Positions 11,455 through 20,488 of a stretch of 48,585 bases of DNA are shown in pieces. How positions within the stretch are numbered: position 1 is the first letter of the stretch; the number at the start of each line of letters is the position of its first letter. The position numbers and the translations under genes are program-made. A model generated the notes under the pieces. That model did not search any database. It saw only the letters and a list, made by a program, of their open reading frames with translations, and was not told where the DNA came from. Origin of the DNA: Pisolithus tinctorius (taxonomy: Eukaryota > Basidiomycota > Agaricomycetes > Boletales > Pisolithaceae); contig JANFAH010000157.1 of assembly GCA_024663395.1 (NCBI GenBank), positions 1 to 48,585 of the forward strand, read 5' to 3'.

Positions 11455-14400
11455 CTACTCTCCGTAAGGCTCTCCAGTCATATTGCTGATGGCAGAGTCG
11501 TCGAAATCAAAGTCATTATCGTACAAATCGTTGTCCTCGCTCCCGACGAGGGTACGATCATCCACCAAGGCAGGGGTAGCTATTCTGTCCTGTAAAGGAC
11601 GACGAGGGCGGATAGAAGGGCATTGGGCCTGAGTATGGCCTGGGCGAGTGGTGCGGCAAAGGGGACATTCGTACAGTCCACAATTGACGCGGATATGGCC
11701 AAGACGGCGACAGACATAACACGCTTGACGATAGCGTGGATCGGACGGAGTAAGAGGCATGTCAAACTCGGTCAAGGCATTCAGCACAGGGGATGGCGGC
11801 AGCTGTGCAAGGGTTTCGACGATGTTTAACGTGTAGTCGAGTTCAGCACGGGAGACGCCAAAGGCAGTCTCAGGGTCTACTTCGGACGGCGAGCTATGAG
11901 ACTCGCAAGGTCGGGGATCAGAGCCTGACAAGCAGCAGGCACGAGGTCTGTCGGCTCTTCGGAGAGAGCGGGACGAGTGGGAGGACGATGACGACGACGG
12001 TGCAGGAGGGGAAGACGACGCGGAGGAAACCGGAGGAGAAGTTGCAGTCGAGGGTCTTCGAGACCCAGGTGGAGGGGGTGCGATCAACGTTGGATACTGG
12101 CGAACGTTATAAATGAGGTCGGCGCCTCCAAGGACATCAAAGAGTTTAAGAAGCAAGGGAACTTGCTGGAGGGCTATCTCTCCTAAGATAGTGCGAGCAG
12201 GGGAGAGGAGAGGGTTCTGGCTGTTAACGTAGCGGGAAAGTTCCTCAAGCCGAAGGGCTTGGATGGTTGCATGATATACTAGGTCAAGAGGAGAATTCTT
12301 GTCCACCTCATGGTAGACGGTGCCGATGACGGCGGGGTCAGCGATGAAGAGTCGGTAGGAGGCGATCATCTGATCGCTAGCGGGTTGTCGTTGCCGTCGA
12401 GCAAACGGAGTGTGGCGACGGGAGGGTTCACGAGGGTAGGTGTAACGGCGAGGAGGCATTTCGAGAGAGATGTTTCTGATAGTACGGGTGGAGCGTCGAG
12501 TGGGTTGTTTCTGAGGGGGAAAGTCTTTGGGAAACCGTTTCTTATAGGTGGAGAGCGTATCATCCGCATGTTCAAGGTGTGACTCTTTCTGCCACGAGTT
12601 TTCGGAGGAAGGGTAGCCTTTCCATTTGATTAAGAAGGCGTGTCCTCGGCCGGACCTTTTATGGCCGACTATCGCCTCAACCTCGTACTCTTCTTCCTCG
12701 TTGACAAGATCAGGTGGTGGAGCCGGGAAGTTCGGTCCGTGAACGTCATTTTCGCAATAGGGCGATAAGAGAGAAGCATGGAAGACGTTGTGGATTTTCC
12801 ATCGCGCCGGGATCACAAGGCGATACGTAATCGGAGATAGGACGTCGGAGATTGTGAAGGGTCCTTCTCGTTTGGGTGCGAGCTTCCTATTTTCATAGGA
12901 GCATTTCAAATTGCGTGCTTCTAGCCAAACCTTATCACCTTTCTGGAACGGGGTGAAGGGTCGTGACGAGCGGTCTTTCATTGTTTTTCTTGCTAGATCA
13001 TGGGCTGCTAGGGCTTCTTCTCTAGCTTTTCTGAGTTCATCGAGTCTAGACTCGGCGGCGGGAAGGTGGGTTTCCGCAATCAGGGATGGAAGTGGTTTCG
13101 GTTCATACCCGTACATGAGGTAGAACGGGGATTGATGGGTGACGGAGTGGGGTCGGTGATTGTGCGCGAATTCTGCCATGGGAAGGTTGGTTACCCATGA
13201 GGTGGGGTCGTTCTGGCAAAAGATGCGGAGATAGGTCTCCACTTCTTGATTTACGCGTTCAGTTTCTCCGTCAGTCTGTGGGTGGTACGCCGTAGACAGG
13301 GCAAGGGAGTATCCCAAAAGGGAAGCTAGTTCTTTTGCGAAGGCGGAGGCGAACTGAGGGCCTCGATCTGATATGATTTTGTCATACAACCCGAAGCGGG
13401 AGTAGACCTTTTTGAAAAATAACGCTGCGATATCGGCAGCAGAGGCGGTTTTCTTCGTGGGTGATAAAACTACCCCCTTTGTAAGTCCATGGTCTACCAC
13501 GACCAAAAGGGAATCATAGCCGTTTGAAACGGGCAAATCGGTAACCAGATCGCAGGAGATCTGTTGAAAAGGGCGGGTCGAGGTGGAGGGGATAGGCGTA
13601 AGGGGTGGTGTTGTGGGGTGAGTATTTACTTTATTCTGTTGGCACACAGCACAGCCTTCAACGTATTTTCGGACAAAGGATGCTAGTCCAGGCCACCAAA
13701 ACTCTGAAGAAACGAGTTGTCGCGTCTTTAGAACACCGGGATGTCCAGCAGAGGGGTGATCGTGGTGGTTGGACACGACGGTCCGACGGAGGATAGAATC
13801 ATCGGGGATATACACCCGGTCTTTGTAAAGTAACACTCCGCTATCAAATCTCCAATCAGAGAGATGAGATTTAAACGGGAGTGGCATGTCGACGTTTTCA
13901 ATGGCACGAAGTGCCGTTTGGACCACAGGGTCTTTCATGGAGGACGATGCGACTTTCTGGGTGAGGTTGGTGTCGATAAGATTGATGAACAGAGTTTGTG
14001 GAAGGAGGGTAACTCCTTTGTTATCTTCGTCATCATCAGGGATGTGATCGGGTCGGCGGGAAAGTGCATCAGGTGCGGCCAGGTCTTTTCCTGGGACATG
14101 TTCTAGTTGCAGATCAAAGTCTGCGAGGTCGAGGAGCCAGCGAGCCTGGCGACGATTCAAGTTTTGAGGTGACTTGAAGTATGTCAGGTTTTTATGGTCT
14201 GTGAAGACCTTAATCGGGAAAGGGGATCCGTGGAGATAATGTCTCCAGGATTTCAGTGCTCGAATGACCCCTAACAGTTCTCTGTCGTAAATGTCGTAGT
14301 TTCGTTCCGCGGGGTTAAACGATTGAGACAGGAAGGCACAGGGTTGCCACTGTCCATTTGAATCTTCTTGAAGGAGGATTCCTCCTGTTGCGTACTTGGA

Positions 14401-16143
14401 CGCGTCTGTAGTAATTGCGAATGGCCGAGAGGTGTCGGGCATTCGAAGTGTAGGTTGTGCCATAAAGATCCGTTTGAGAAGTTCAAAGGCATCCTGGCAT
14501 TTCCTGGACCAACTCCAGTCGACCGTTTTCTTGGTGAGGTCAATGAGGGGTCGTGCAATGTCAGAGTAGTATGGGACAAATCTTCTGTAGAAGTTTGCAA
14601 ATCCTAAAAAGGATCGCACGTCTTTGACCTTCTTTGGGACAGGCCAGTCGGCTATGCCTTGGACTTTGACAGGGTCCATGGCGACGGTATTTTCCTTGAT
14701 GATCATGCCAAGGTATTCCACCTCGGCAAGATCAAAATGACATTTTTCTAACTTTAGGGGGAGAGAAAGCTCTCTCATTCTTTCGAGAACGCGACGGGTT
14801 CTTCGTTTATGTTCTTCGGGGTCACTTGAGAAGATAAGAAGGTCATCCATGTAAACGACCAGCCATCCTTCGGCGATCATATCTCTGAAAGAGTCGTTCA
14901 TGAATCGCTGGAATGTGGCGGGGGAGTTGCACAATCCGAAGAACATAACGGTGGGTTCGAAGAGTCCTTTGTGCGTGATAAACGCCGCTTTCCATTGATC
15001 TCCTTCTTTGATGCGGACATTATTGTAGCCCGACCTGACATCCATCTTTGTGAAGACAGAGGCTCCTTTAAGTTTGTCTACAAGGTCCGAGATGAGGGGA
15101 AGGGGGTATGCATCCTTCACCGTATTTTTGTTCAGGTACCTGTAGTCTTGGCAGGGTCGTAGGGAGCCATCCTTCTTTCCTACGAAGAAGAAGGGGGCAG
15201 CTTGGGGAGATTTCGAGGGACGGATTTTTCCTTCTCGAAGATTTTCTTCAATAAACCTTTCTGCGGACTCTCGTTCCGAGGGAGAGAGGGGATATGCTTT
15301 AGCCACCTTGGGGACGAAGTCCTCTACAAGGTTTATGGCATGGTCGTAAGGTCGTGATGGAGGTAGAACTCCATCAGACGGTTTCTCGAAAACCGAGGCG
15401 AAGTCTTTGTACTCCTCAGGGAGGACTGCTTTCGGTTTCTTCTTGTGTTCTTCTTGGGCTAATTCAGTAGCCGTGGTGATCTTTCGGAGAAGGCTATTAT
15501 TGGGGTTGACCTTCTTGGCTTCTTCAACGAGTTTTCCAACTGACATCACGAAATGTGCTCGGATGGTTTCGTCTTCAGGTTCTTCATAATCCACGAACTT
15601 GTTTATCCCTTTCTTTTCAGTTGGGGATACAAGGTTCACAGTTGGTTCTTCGATGGCAACGGAAGAGACGTTGCGTCTTAACTCCTTTGATCTATCGGTT
15701 TTCTCGTCGATAGACAACGTGCCCATCCTCCAGTCTATAACAGGGTTGTTTTCTTGGAGCCAGGGGAGACCCAGAATGACGTTTTCCGTTCCACAGTTGA
15801 TGACATGGAAAAAGGACTGGTGGACGAGTCCTTTAACCTTGAAGTAGAGAGTGGCAGAAAACAGTATCTTTCCCTTCGAGTTTTGGGTTCCATCAGCGTT
15901 TTTTGCGAGGATGGGTTCGGCGAGACGTTGAGTGGGGATTTGATGCTTTCGCACGAAACCCCAGTCGATGCAGGAAATTTCTGCTCCGGAGTCAACCAGA
16001 GCGGTAGTGTTGACGACTTTCCGAGTAGTTTCTGATGCGTAAAGGGAGATGGGAATCTGCATAGTACGTTCTGGTGTAGACGTTACAAGTACAGGGGCAA
16101 CAGAAACTAAACTGTCCTTAGTTTGGGGAACATCTGGCGTCAA
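11455..16143 (-). CDS. pol: Pol polyprotein of young Ty3/Gypsy element with C-terminal zinc-knuckle extension
   Basis: One uninterrupted frame of about 1560 codons. Counting from 16,143 (a TTG codon, not a proven start), domains are: aspartic protease with VDSG at about residue 50; reverse transcriptase at about 305-480 with YMDD at 431-434; RNase H at about 578-690; integrase HHCC zinc site at about 793-835; integrase catalytic D865, D926 and E962; chromodomain at about 1149-1204 (FLIKWKGYPSSENSW). A further 358-residue tail follows, with a Ser/Pro-rich linker and, at 1475-1488, a CCHC zinc knuckle (CYVCRRLGHIRVNC), then a second C-x2-C-x6-H-x4-C motif. The frame is -1 relative to gag and stays open upstream of the gag stop, so expression by -1 frameshifting or reinitiation is likely. 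All catalytic motifs are intact. Confidence 0.93.
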   Translation of the reverse strand: MTPDVPQTKDSLVSVAPVLVTSTPERTMQIPISLYASETTRKVVNTTALVDSGAEISCIDWGFVRKHQIPTQRLAEPILAKNADGTQNSKGKILFSATLYFKVKGLVHQSFFHVINCGTENVILGLPWLQENNPVIDWRMGTLSIDEKTDRSKELRRNVSSVAIEEPTVNLVSPTEKKGINKFVDYEEPEDETIRAHFVMSVGKLVEEAKKVNPNNSLLRKITTATELAQEEHKKKPKAVLPEEYKDFASVFEKPSDGVLPPSRPYDHAINLVEDFVPKVAKAYPLSPSERESAERFIEENLREGKIRPSKSPQAAPFFFVGKKDGSLRPCQDYRYLNKNTVKDAYPLPLISDLVDKLKGASVFTKMDVRSGYNNVRIKEGDQWKAAFITHKGLFEPTVMFFGLCNSPATFQRFMNDSFRDMIAEGWLVVYMDDLLIFSSDPEEHKRRTRRVLERMRELSLPLKLEKCHFDLAEVEYLGMIIKENTVAMDPVKVQGIADWPVPKKVKDVRSFLGFANFYRRFVPYYSDIARPLIDLTKKTVDWSWSRKCQDAFELLKRIFMAQPTLRMPDTSRPFAITTDASKYATGGILLQEDSNGQWQPCAFLSQSFNPAERNYDIYDRELLGVIRALKSWRHYLHGSPFPIKVFTDHKNLTYFKSPQNLNRRQARWLLDLADFDLQLEHVPGKDLAAPDALSRRPDHIPDDDEDNKGVTLLPQTLFINLIDTNLTQKVASSSMKDPVVQTALRAIENVDMPLPFKSHLSDWRFDSGVLLYKDRVYIPDDSILRRTVVSNHHDHPSAGHPGVLKTRQLVSSEFWWPGLASFVRKYVEGCAVCQQNKVNTHPTTPPLTPIPSTSTRPFQQISCDLVTDLPVSNGYDSLLVVVDHGLTKGVVLSPTKKTASAADIAALFFKKVYSRFGLYDKIISDRGPQFASAFAKELASLLGYSLALSTAYHPQTDGETERVNQEVETYLRIFCQNDPTSWVTNLPMAEFAHNHRPHSVTHQSPFYLMYGYEPKPLPSLIAETHLPAAESRLDELRKAREEALAAHDLARKTMKDRSSRPFTPFQKGDKVWLEARNLKCSYENRKLAPKREGPFTISDVLSPITYRLVIPARWKIHNVFHASLLSPYCENDVHGPNFPAPPPDLVNEEEEYEVEAIVGHKRSGRGHAFLIKWKGYPSSENSWQKESHLEHADDTLSTYKKRFPKDFPPQKQPTRRSTRTIRNISLEMPPRRYTYPREPSRRHTPFARRQRQPASDQMIASYRLFIADPAVIGTVYHEVDKNSPLDLVYHATIQALRLEELSRYVNSQNPLLSPARTILGEIALQQVPLLLKLFDVLGGADLIYNVRQYPTLIAPPPPGSRRPSTATSPPVSSASSSPPAPSSSSSSHSSRSLRRADRPRACCLSGSDPRPCESHSSPSEVDPETAFGVSRAELDYTLNIVETLAQLPPSPVLNALTEFDMPLTPSDPRYRQACYVCRRLGHIRVNCGLYECPLCRTTRPGHTQAQCPSIRPRRPLQDRIATPALVDDRTLVGSEDNDLYDNDFDFDDSAISNMTGEPYGE

Positions 16144-16153
16144 CGCAGAGTTC

Positions 16154-16168
16154 CCATTTAAAAATCCT
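16154..16168 (-). promoter_or_regulatory. Probable -1 frameshift site between gag and pol
   Basis: On the coding strand the gag frame ends GAT TTT TAA within GGATTTTTAAATGGG. The pol frame reads GGA TTT TTA AAT, that is -1. A Phe-tRNA on TTT can re-pair one base back within the T run just before the stop. It is not a canonical X XXY YYZ heptamer. An ATG directly after the stop is in the gag frame, not the pol frame, so simple reinitiation there would not make Pol. Confidence 0.5.
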
Positions 16169-17057
16169 TTCCAAGGGCCCTAGCGATGTTTACTAAGGCG
16201 ATGGAGGGACCGGCGACTTTCTCTTCATCGTCGCTTTCTTCTACCTCCACAATTTTGCGGATTTTCTTCACCTTCTTTTGGGGAGTTTTCCCCTTGTCTG
16301 GACATTCTCGGGAGAGATGTCCTTTGTTTCCGCAACCGAAACATCTTCCTTCTTTGATGTGACGGTCTCGTTCTTCTTTGGAGAGTCTCACTCCATCCAC
16401 GTCCATAGCGTTTGGATCTTTTTCTTCGGCAAAATTGTTCCTAGGGTGGAACGTTTTCTTTTCTTTTCTTCCCGAGATTTCATTAACCTTTCTCCATTTA
16501 GCGTCGAACTTCTGCGCTTGGGTGTACCACTCAGTGATCTTGGTAGGAGTGGTTTCCATCATGTGGATTCGGTTCGCAATGAAAGGTTTGAGTCCTTGTG
16601 AGAAGAACTCGATCAAGGCGACGTCTTCCGTGATGGTCGAGTCAGCTGCAGCAGTCCGGAAGTCGGTGATATATTGTTCCACCGAATCTTTTTGTTTCAG
16701 GGTCCGCAACTTGGCGATAGCAGTTCCTGCGGTATCGGCGGAGGTGAACGACGCCTTGAAATCTTTTATAAAATCGGCAAACGTGCCGAAACTCGGGGGA
16801 TTCTTTTCCAGAGACGTTTTCTGGAAGGTGGCAGCCCAGGAGCGGGCGACATCTTTCTTCATATACGACAAGGCGTAGACCACCTTCTTGGTGTCCGTGT
16901 CGTATAGTTCTTCGTTTACCAAGAGATAGGTCTGTACGGAGTACAGCCAACTCATGGCGTTCTTCTGGTTTCCATCAAAATCAGATGGAGCGCCAATCTT
17001 CAATTCAGTGGCTTTGGTGGCATTGCCAACCGGTGCCTTCGACGATGAGCCAGACAT
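16158..17057 (-). CDS. gag: Gag of young Ty3/Gypsy element
   Basis: Structural protein that should form the virus-like particle and package element RNA. From the first ATG (17,057, MSGSSSKAPVG) it is 299 residues. The same frame is open upstream to about 17,300 with protein-like acidic and Pro/Ser-rich sequence but no ATG, so a longer product from a non-ATG start cannot be excluded. A retrotrans_gag-like helical core is followed by a basic region and one CCHC zinc knuckle (CFGCGNKGHLSREC), about 60 residues from the C-terminus, then a Lys-rich and acidic tail ending ALGKDF. The stop TAA (16,160-16,158) overlaps a run of five T on the coding strand, next to the -1 frame of pol. Confidence 0.88.
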   Translation of the reverse strand: MSGSSSKAPVGNATKATELKIGAPSDFDGNQKNAMSWLYSVQTYLLVNEELYDTDTKKVVYALSYMKKDVARSWAATFQKTSLEKNPPSFGTFADFIKDFKASFTSADTAGTAIAKLRTLKQKDSVEQYITDFRTAAADSTITEDVALIEFFSQGLKPFIANRIHMMETTPTKITEWYTQAQKFDAKWRKVNEISGRKEKKTFHPRNNFAEEKDPNAMDVDGVRLSKEERDRHIKEGRCFGCGNKGHLSRECPDKGKTPQKKVKKIRKIVEVEESDDEEKVAGPSIALVNIARALGKDF

Positions 17058-17343
17058 CGTAATCTGTGGTGGGGGCGATGGTGTAGGGAAGAGTGGTGGG
17101 GAACTTGGTTGAATGGGGGTGCCAAGCGACGCAAGTGACTGGGAGAAAAGGTTCGAGAGGATTCCAGAGGTAAAACCTCTATCTGGCTGTTCGGGTTCGT
17201 TGGAGGAGGTGTCTGTGACAGTGCTCTCCTGTTCTTCGTCTGACGACGATTCTTCACGAGTGGGTCGCAACGGCGCCCAACGTCGATTGTTTCGGGGGTT
17301 CGTGGTGGTTCACTAAGCAGTGACCGATTCGGCCAAAGGCTGT

Positions 17344-17354
17344 AGACTTGAGCT
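17344..17354 (-). promoter_or_regulatory. Primer-binding site, self-priming type
   Basis: Two bases inside the 5' LTR the coding strand reads AGCTCAAGTCT. This is perfectly complementary over 11 nt to AGACTTGAGCT in the LTR (17,536-17,546, coding strand). No tRNA-type TGG start is present next to the LTR. The arrangement matches the self-priming of the Tf1/sushi group, where the first 11 nt of the transcript anneal to the primer-binding site. Confidence 0.7.
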
Positions 17355-17356
17355 TT

Positions 17357-17808
17357 TGTTACGCTCGACCGAAGTCAAGACGTAGGGAGAGCTCAAACGC
17401 AGACTATGGTTTCTACCCAGCAACGGCTGAAGGTAACCTCTGTAAACGACAGAGGATTTGAGGCAACGCCGGTAAGAGTGGTCCTGGTAAGGGACACTGA
17501 GGGCGAAGTTCTGAGAACACTGCGTATGATTGAGCAGCTCAAGTCTGGGTTTCCAGGACTTGAGCCGGCAGACTAAATACTACACAGAAACGGACCATGA
17601 GGCGTCCGCATGTAACGAGGTAACTATGCCATTGGTTGAACAATGGCGACACATGTCCTAAGCATGTAGTGAGCCAGTAACGCTAATGGTGGAAATAGAG
17701 AGCCGTCGGATCAGAGAGAAGACGGCTCTAAAAGGAAACTAAGTCCAACGGGTCACAAACGAGGTAAACGTACAACGGAAAAAGAAAAGTCAGGGGTGAA
17801 ACGTAACA
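17357..17808 (-). repeat. 5' LTR of young Ty3/Gypsy element
   Basis: 452 bp, TGTTACG...CGTAACA on the plus strand. Predicted transcript start on the minus strand is at about 17,546, giving an R-U5 of about 190 nt. A near-perfect hairpin (arms in 17,537-17,565, GCTCAAGT-CTGG paired with CCAG-G-ACTTGAGC) surrounds the predicted start. Confidence 0.95.
17573..17579 (-). promoter_or_regulatory. TATA-like box of young Ty3/Gypsy 5' LTR
   Basis: Minus-strand TATTTAG lies 27-33 bases upstream of the transcript start (17,546) predicted independently from the self-priming complementarity. Confidence 0.5.
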
Positions 17809-17813
17809 TTATG

Positions 17814-19081
17814 TGTTTGCAATGTGACTCCACATCCTGCGAATAGATTAGGATGTCATCAAGGTATACCACGATGCAGACATCAAGCATGTCTGCAAAG
17901 ATGCTATTGATGAATCACTGGAAAGCCGCAGGTGCATTAGTCAGACCGAATGGCATTACCCACCACTCATAAGAACCACAACAAGTGCAGAAAGCTGTTT
18001 TCCATTCATCTCTGTCTGCTATACAGACTAGATGATAGGCATGGTGGAGGTCGATCTTCATATAGACTTTAGTGCAGCTTGGGGAGTCAAGTAGGTCAGA
18101 GATGAGTGGCAGCAGATAGCAATCTTTTTTTGTGATTTTGTTGAGTCCTCAATAGTCTACACAGAGGTGGAGTGAACCATCCTTCTTCTTTATGAAGAGG
18201 ACAGGGGCACCACGAGCAGAGGTGGACTGTTTGATGAAACTGTAGCCAAGATGCTCACCAATGAAGGTGCAGAGAGCTTCAAGCTCTGGCAGAGAAAGAG
18301 AGTAGATCGTGCCAATGGGCGGAGAGGCTCCTTCCTCAAGATCAATCTTGAGATTGAACAAGCGGTGTGGCAGAAGTTCAGTAGCCTTGTCTTTACTAAA
18401 GACATTGGCAAACTCATGATACTCAGGAGGAACTGAGGAGAGGTCAGGAGGCAGAGAAGAAGCAGAGGATGCACAAAGCTTCACATCATCAGCAGAAAGC
18501 TGTAAGCAGAACTGTCTAGAGCCAGGGAGAGCACAGGCTCTGACATATGCAGCAGCATTGATGAGTGAGATGAGTGGAGCAGAGCATGGCAAGTCTGTTG
18601 GAGCTGCAGTTGGAGCTGCAAACAGAGCGGAGGATGTCAGATCTGGAGCAGAGGTCGCAGTGGAAGGTGACAAAGGTGCCTGGGGTGTCAGCATTCCCTG
18701 TAACGATGGTTTAAACAATATACTGCCCAGTACCCAGTCAATTGACAGATTGAAGCAGGTGAGCCAGTTGTGTCCTAATACCAGCAAACATGAAGAATCC
18801 AATGGAGTAACATAAAATGAAATGGAATTGACATCACCAGAAGGGAAGCAGAGGGAAAGATCTACCTCTTGGGAAATGACAGCATTTGTACTACCATCAA
18901 ACAAGTGGAGCAGAATTGGTGGAGAGATGGAGGAAACAGGAATAGCATATTTTTTGATTATGGACGGGTCTATGAAACAATGAGAAGAGCCAGAATTGAT
19001 CAACACAGAAACAGTATCATTGGAATAGTCAAGAAGAGTTACAGATGGAAGTAAAGAATTGGGACTAGAAAGAGCAGACAC
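17814..19081 (-). pseudogene. Old Ty3 pol: protease and reverse transcriptase fingers/palm
   Basis: The minus strand reads a retroviral-type protease region, then the reverse transcriptase with VLFIKKKDGSLHLCVDY, a [33 protein letters not shown], another TGA, FINSIF and the catalytic [11 protein letters not shown] (about 17,845-17,877). The young element cuts the frame at 17,809-17,813. The protease active site reads LINSGSSHCFID: the usual catalytic Asp of DSG is Asn, explained by GAT to AAT within ATCGAT, a CpG change. Stops at DY/GLN and FQ/FIN again sit at arginine positions. Confidence 0.85.
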
Positions 19082-19087
19082 ATTGAG

Positions 19088-20466
19088 TCAGATGTCTGGT
19101 TGTGCACAGTTGGGATCAATGCTTCCTCCAGGCTGTGTGAGCTCCCTGGAGGAGCAGACTAATTTTTTGGCTCTGCCTTCTCCACAGGTGGAGTAGGTGG
19201 AGTTCCAGCCATAGCTGCACGGGCTTTGGCTGCATGAGAGGTGGACTTGGGACAGTCCTTGGCAGAGTGGCCAGCCTTGCCACAGAAGAGGCAGAGGTTG
19301 TTTTTCATCCTGCACTGTCATTCAGCAGAGGTGAGTTTGCCATCCTTGCCCAGAAGATGGGCAATATCAGACTTGGGTGGATCTTTCTGTTTGCCCTTGC
19401 CCTTGGCATCAGACTTTGGAGCAGAGGACGAGGACAATGACCTAGTTTTATTGTCAGAGTTGGAAGACTGCAACTTGTCAGAGGTGGACTTGGTGGTGCG
19501 TGAGATCTCCACTTTGCACTCCCAGTAGCACACATCGATGGTCTGAGCAAGTTCACAGAGTTGTGTGAGGGTAGAAGGTTTTCCGATGCAAGCAATCTCA
19601 TCCTTGATGCAGTCTGGAAGTCTGCTATAGAAGCAGTGGCAGAGTGCACTGACACCGTAGTCCTTGACTTGTGAAGCCCAGTGATTGAACTCCATGACAT
19701 ATTTGGTAATTCAAGAACCATCTTTCATAGTGAGGTTCTCAAGTTGTTGGACAGCATCCGCTATGGCATCATGCAGACTGAAATTAGTTGTGAGCTCTTG
19801 TAAGAACTCATGGTAGTAGTCCATCCAGAGCGGGCAGTCATAGTTGTTGGGATTTAGTAGATCTGGCTCAAACCAAGCCAGAGCCATACCCTTGAGATAA
19901 GACTGAGTGAAGGTAACCTTTGCTCTGTCAGAATGGAATGCACAAGGGCAGTCTTGGAAGTTCAACTCGCATTGTATGAGGAACTCATGGAGTTTCTTAG
20001 GGTTGGAGCTGTCGAAGGTGTCAGGCTTGCAGACCTTGGTTTTTGGAGCAGAGTCCCCAGTGCACAAACTAGACCATGCAAGTGCATGGACAGCTCTAGC
20101 AAGAGCTATGAGGGGATCCTCTGGCAGCTCAGCTGGGTCTTTGGGGATATCCCTGTCACTGCTGCCCCTGCCATTGGGATCACCATCAGGATAATGAGGG
20201 TCAGGGTCAGGTCCATCATCTTGATTACGAGGAGGCAGAGTATGGAAGGCTGATGGGTGGAGGTCAGAGTGACCAGCTTGTGAAGTGCTTTTGCCTTCAG
20301 CATGAGAGCGGCATCGAGCAGAGAAAGACTGGAATTGTTCAATGACAGAAGGGAGTCGATGCAGATTAGCAAGCGCTACAGTGAGGTTCTCAGCAACCTC
20401 TCTCTGGGATTGAGCTCGAGTTCTCATAACAGTGTGAGTTTTTTGGAAGACAGAAAATGAGATCAT
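19088..20466 (-). pseudogene. Old Ty3 gag with zinc knuckle
   Basis: The minus-strand frame begins near 20,466-20,427 (MRTRAQSQREVAEN). It has a Pro/Asp-rich linker, a retrotrans_gag core (KPDTFDSSNPKKLHEFL, ALAWFEPDLL), and after a TGA near 19,711 continues ITKYVMEFNHWASQV. After another TGA near 19,320 comes a CCHC zinc knuckle (CLFCGKAGHSAKDC, near 19,290-19,250). At least three stops break it. The gag start lies about 20-60 bp inside the 5' LTR. Confidence 0.85.
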
Positions 20467-20488
20467 ACAAGTGCGAGTATGAATATAC

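Larger units (their letters stand above)
10966..17808 (-). mobile_element. Young, apparently intact Ty3/Gypsy chromovirus
   Basis: Two 452-bp LTRs (10,966-11,417 and 17,357-17,808) begin TGTTACG and end CGTAACA, with 5-bp target duplication TTATG at 10,961-10,965 and 17,809-17,813. The LTRs differ at two positions only, both CpG in the 5' LTR and TpG or CpA in the 3' LTR. Gag (16,158-17,057 or longer) and Pol (11,455 to about 16,157) are uninterrupted on the minus strand. CpG is normal, in contrast to the surrounding element. Structural completeness suggests recent transposition and possible activity. It landed in the reverse transcriptase region of the older element, in the same orientation. 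Confidence 0.95.

Noticed and set aside
11580..17316. Numerous open frames within the young Ty3 element on the plus strand and in other minus frames
   Set aside because: All lie across the long gag and pol frames, which have full domain support.
17322..17341. A possible tRNA-type primer-binding site (TGGCCGAATCGG) in the leader of the young element
   Set aside because: It lies about 20 nt inside the LTR border and its complement does not look like a tRNA 3' end; the adjacent self-complementary site is more convincing.
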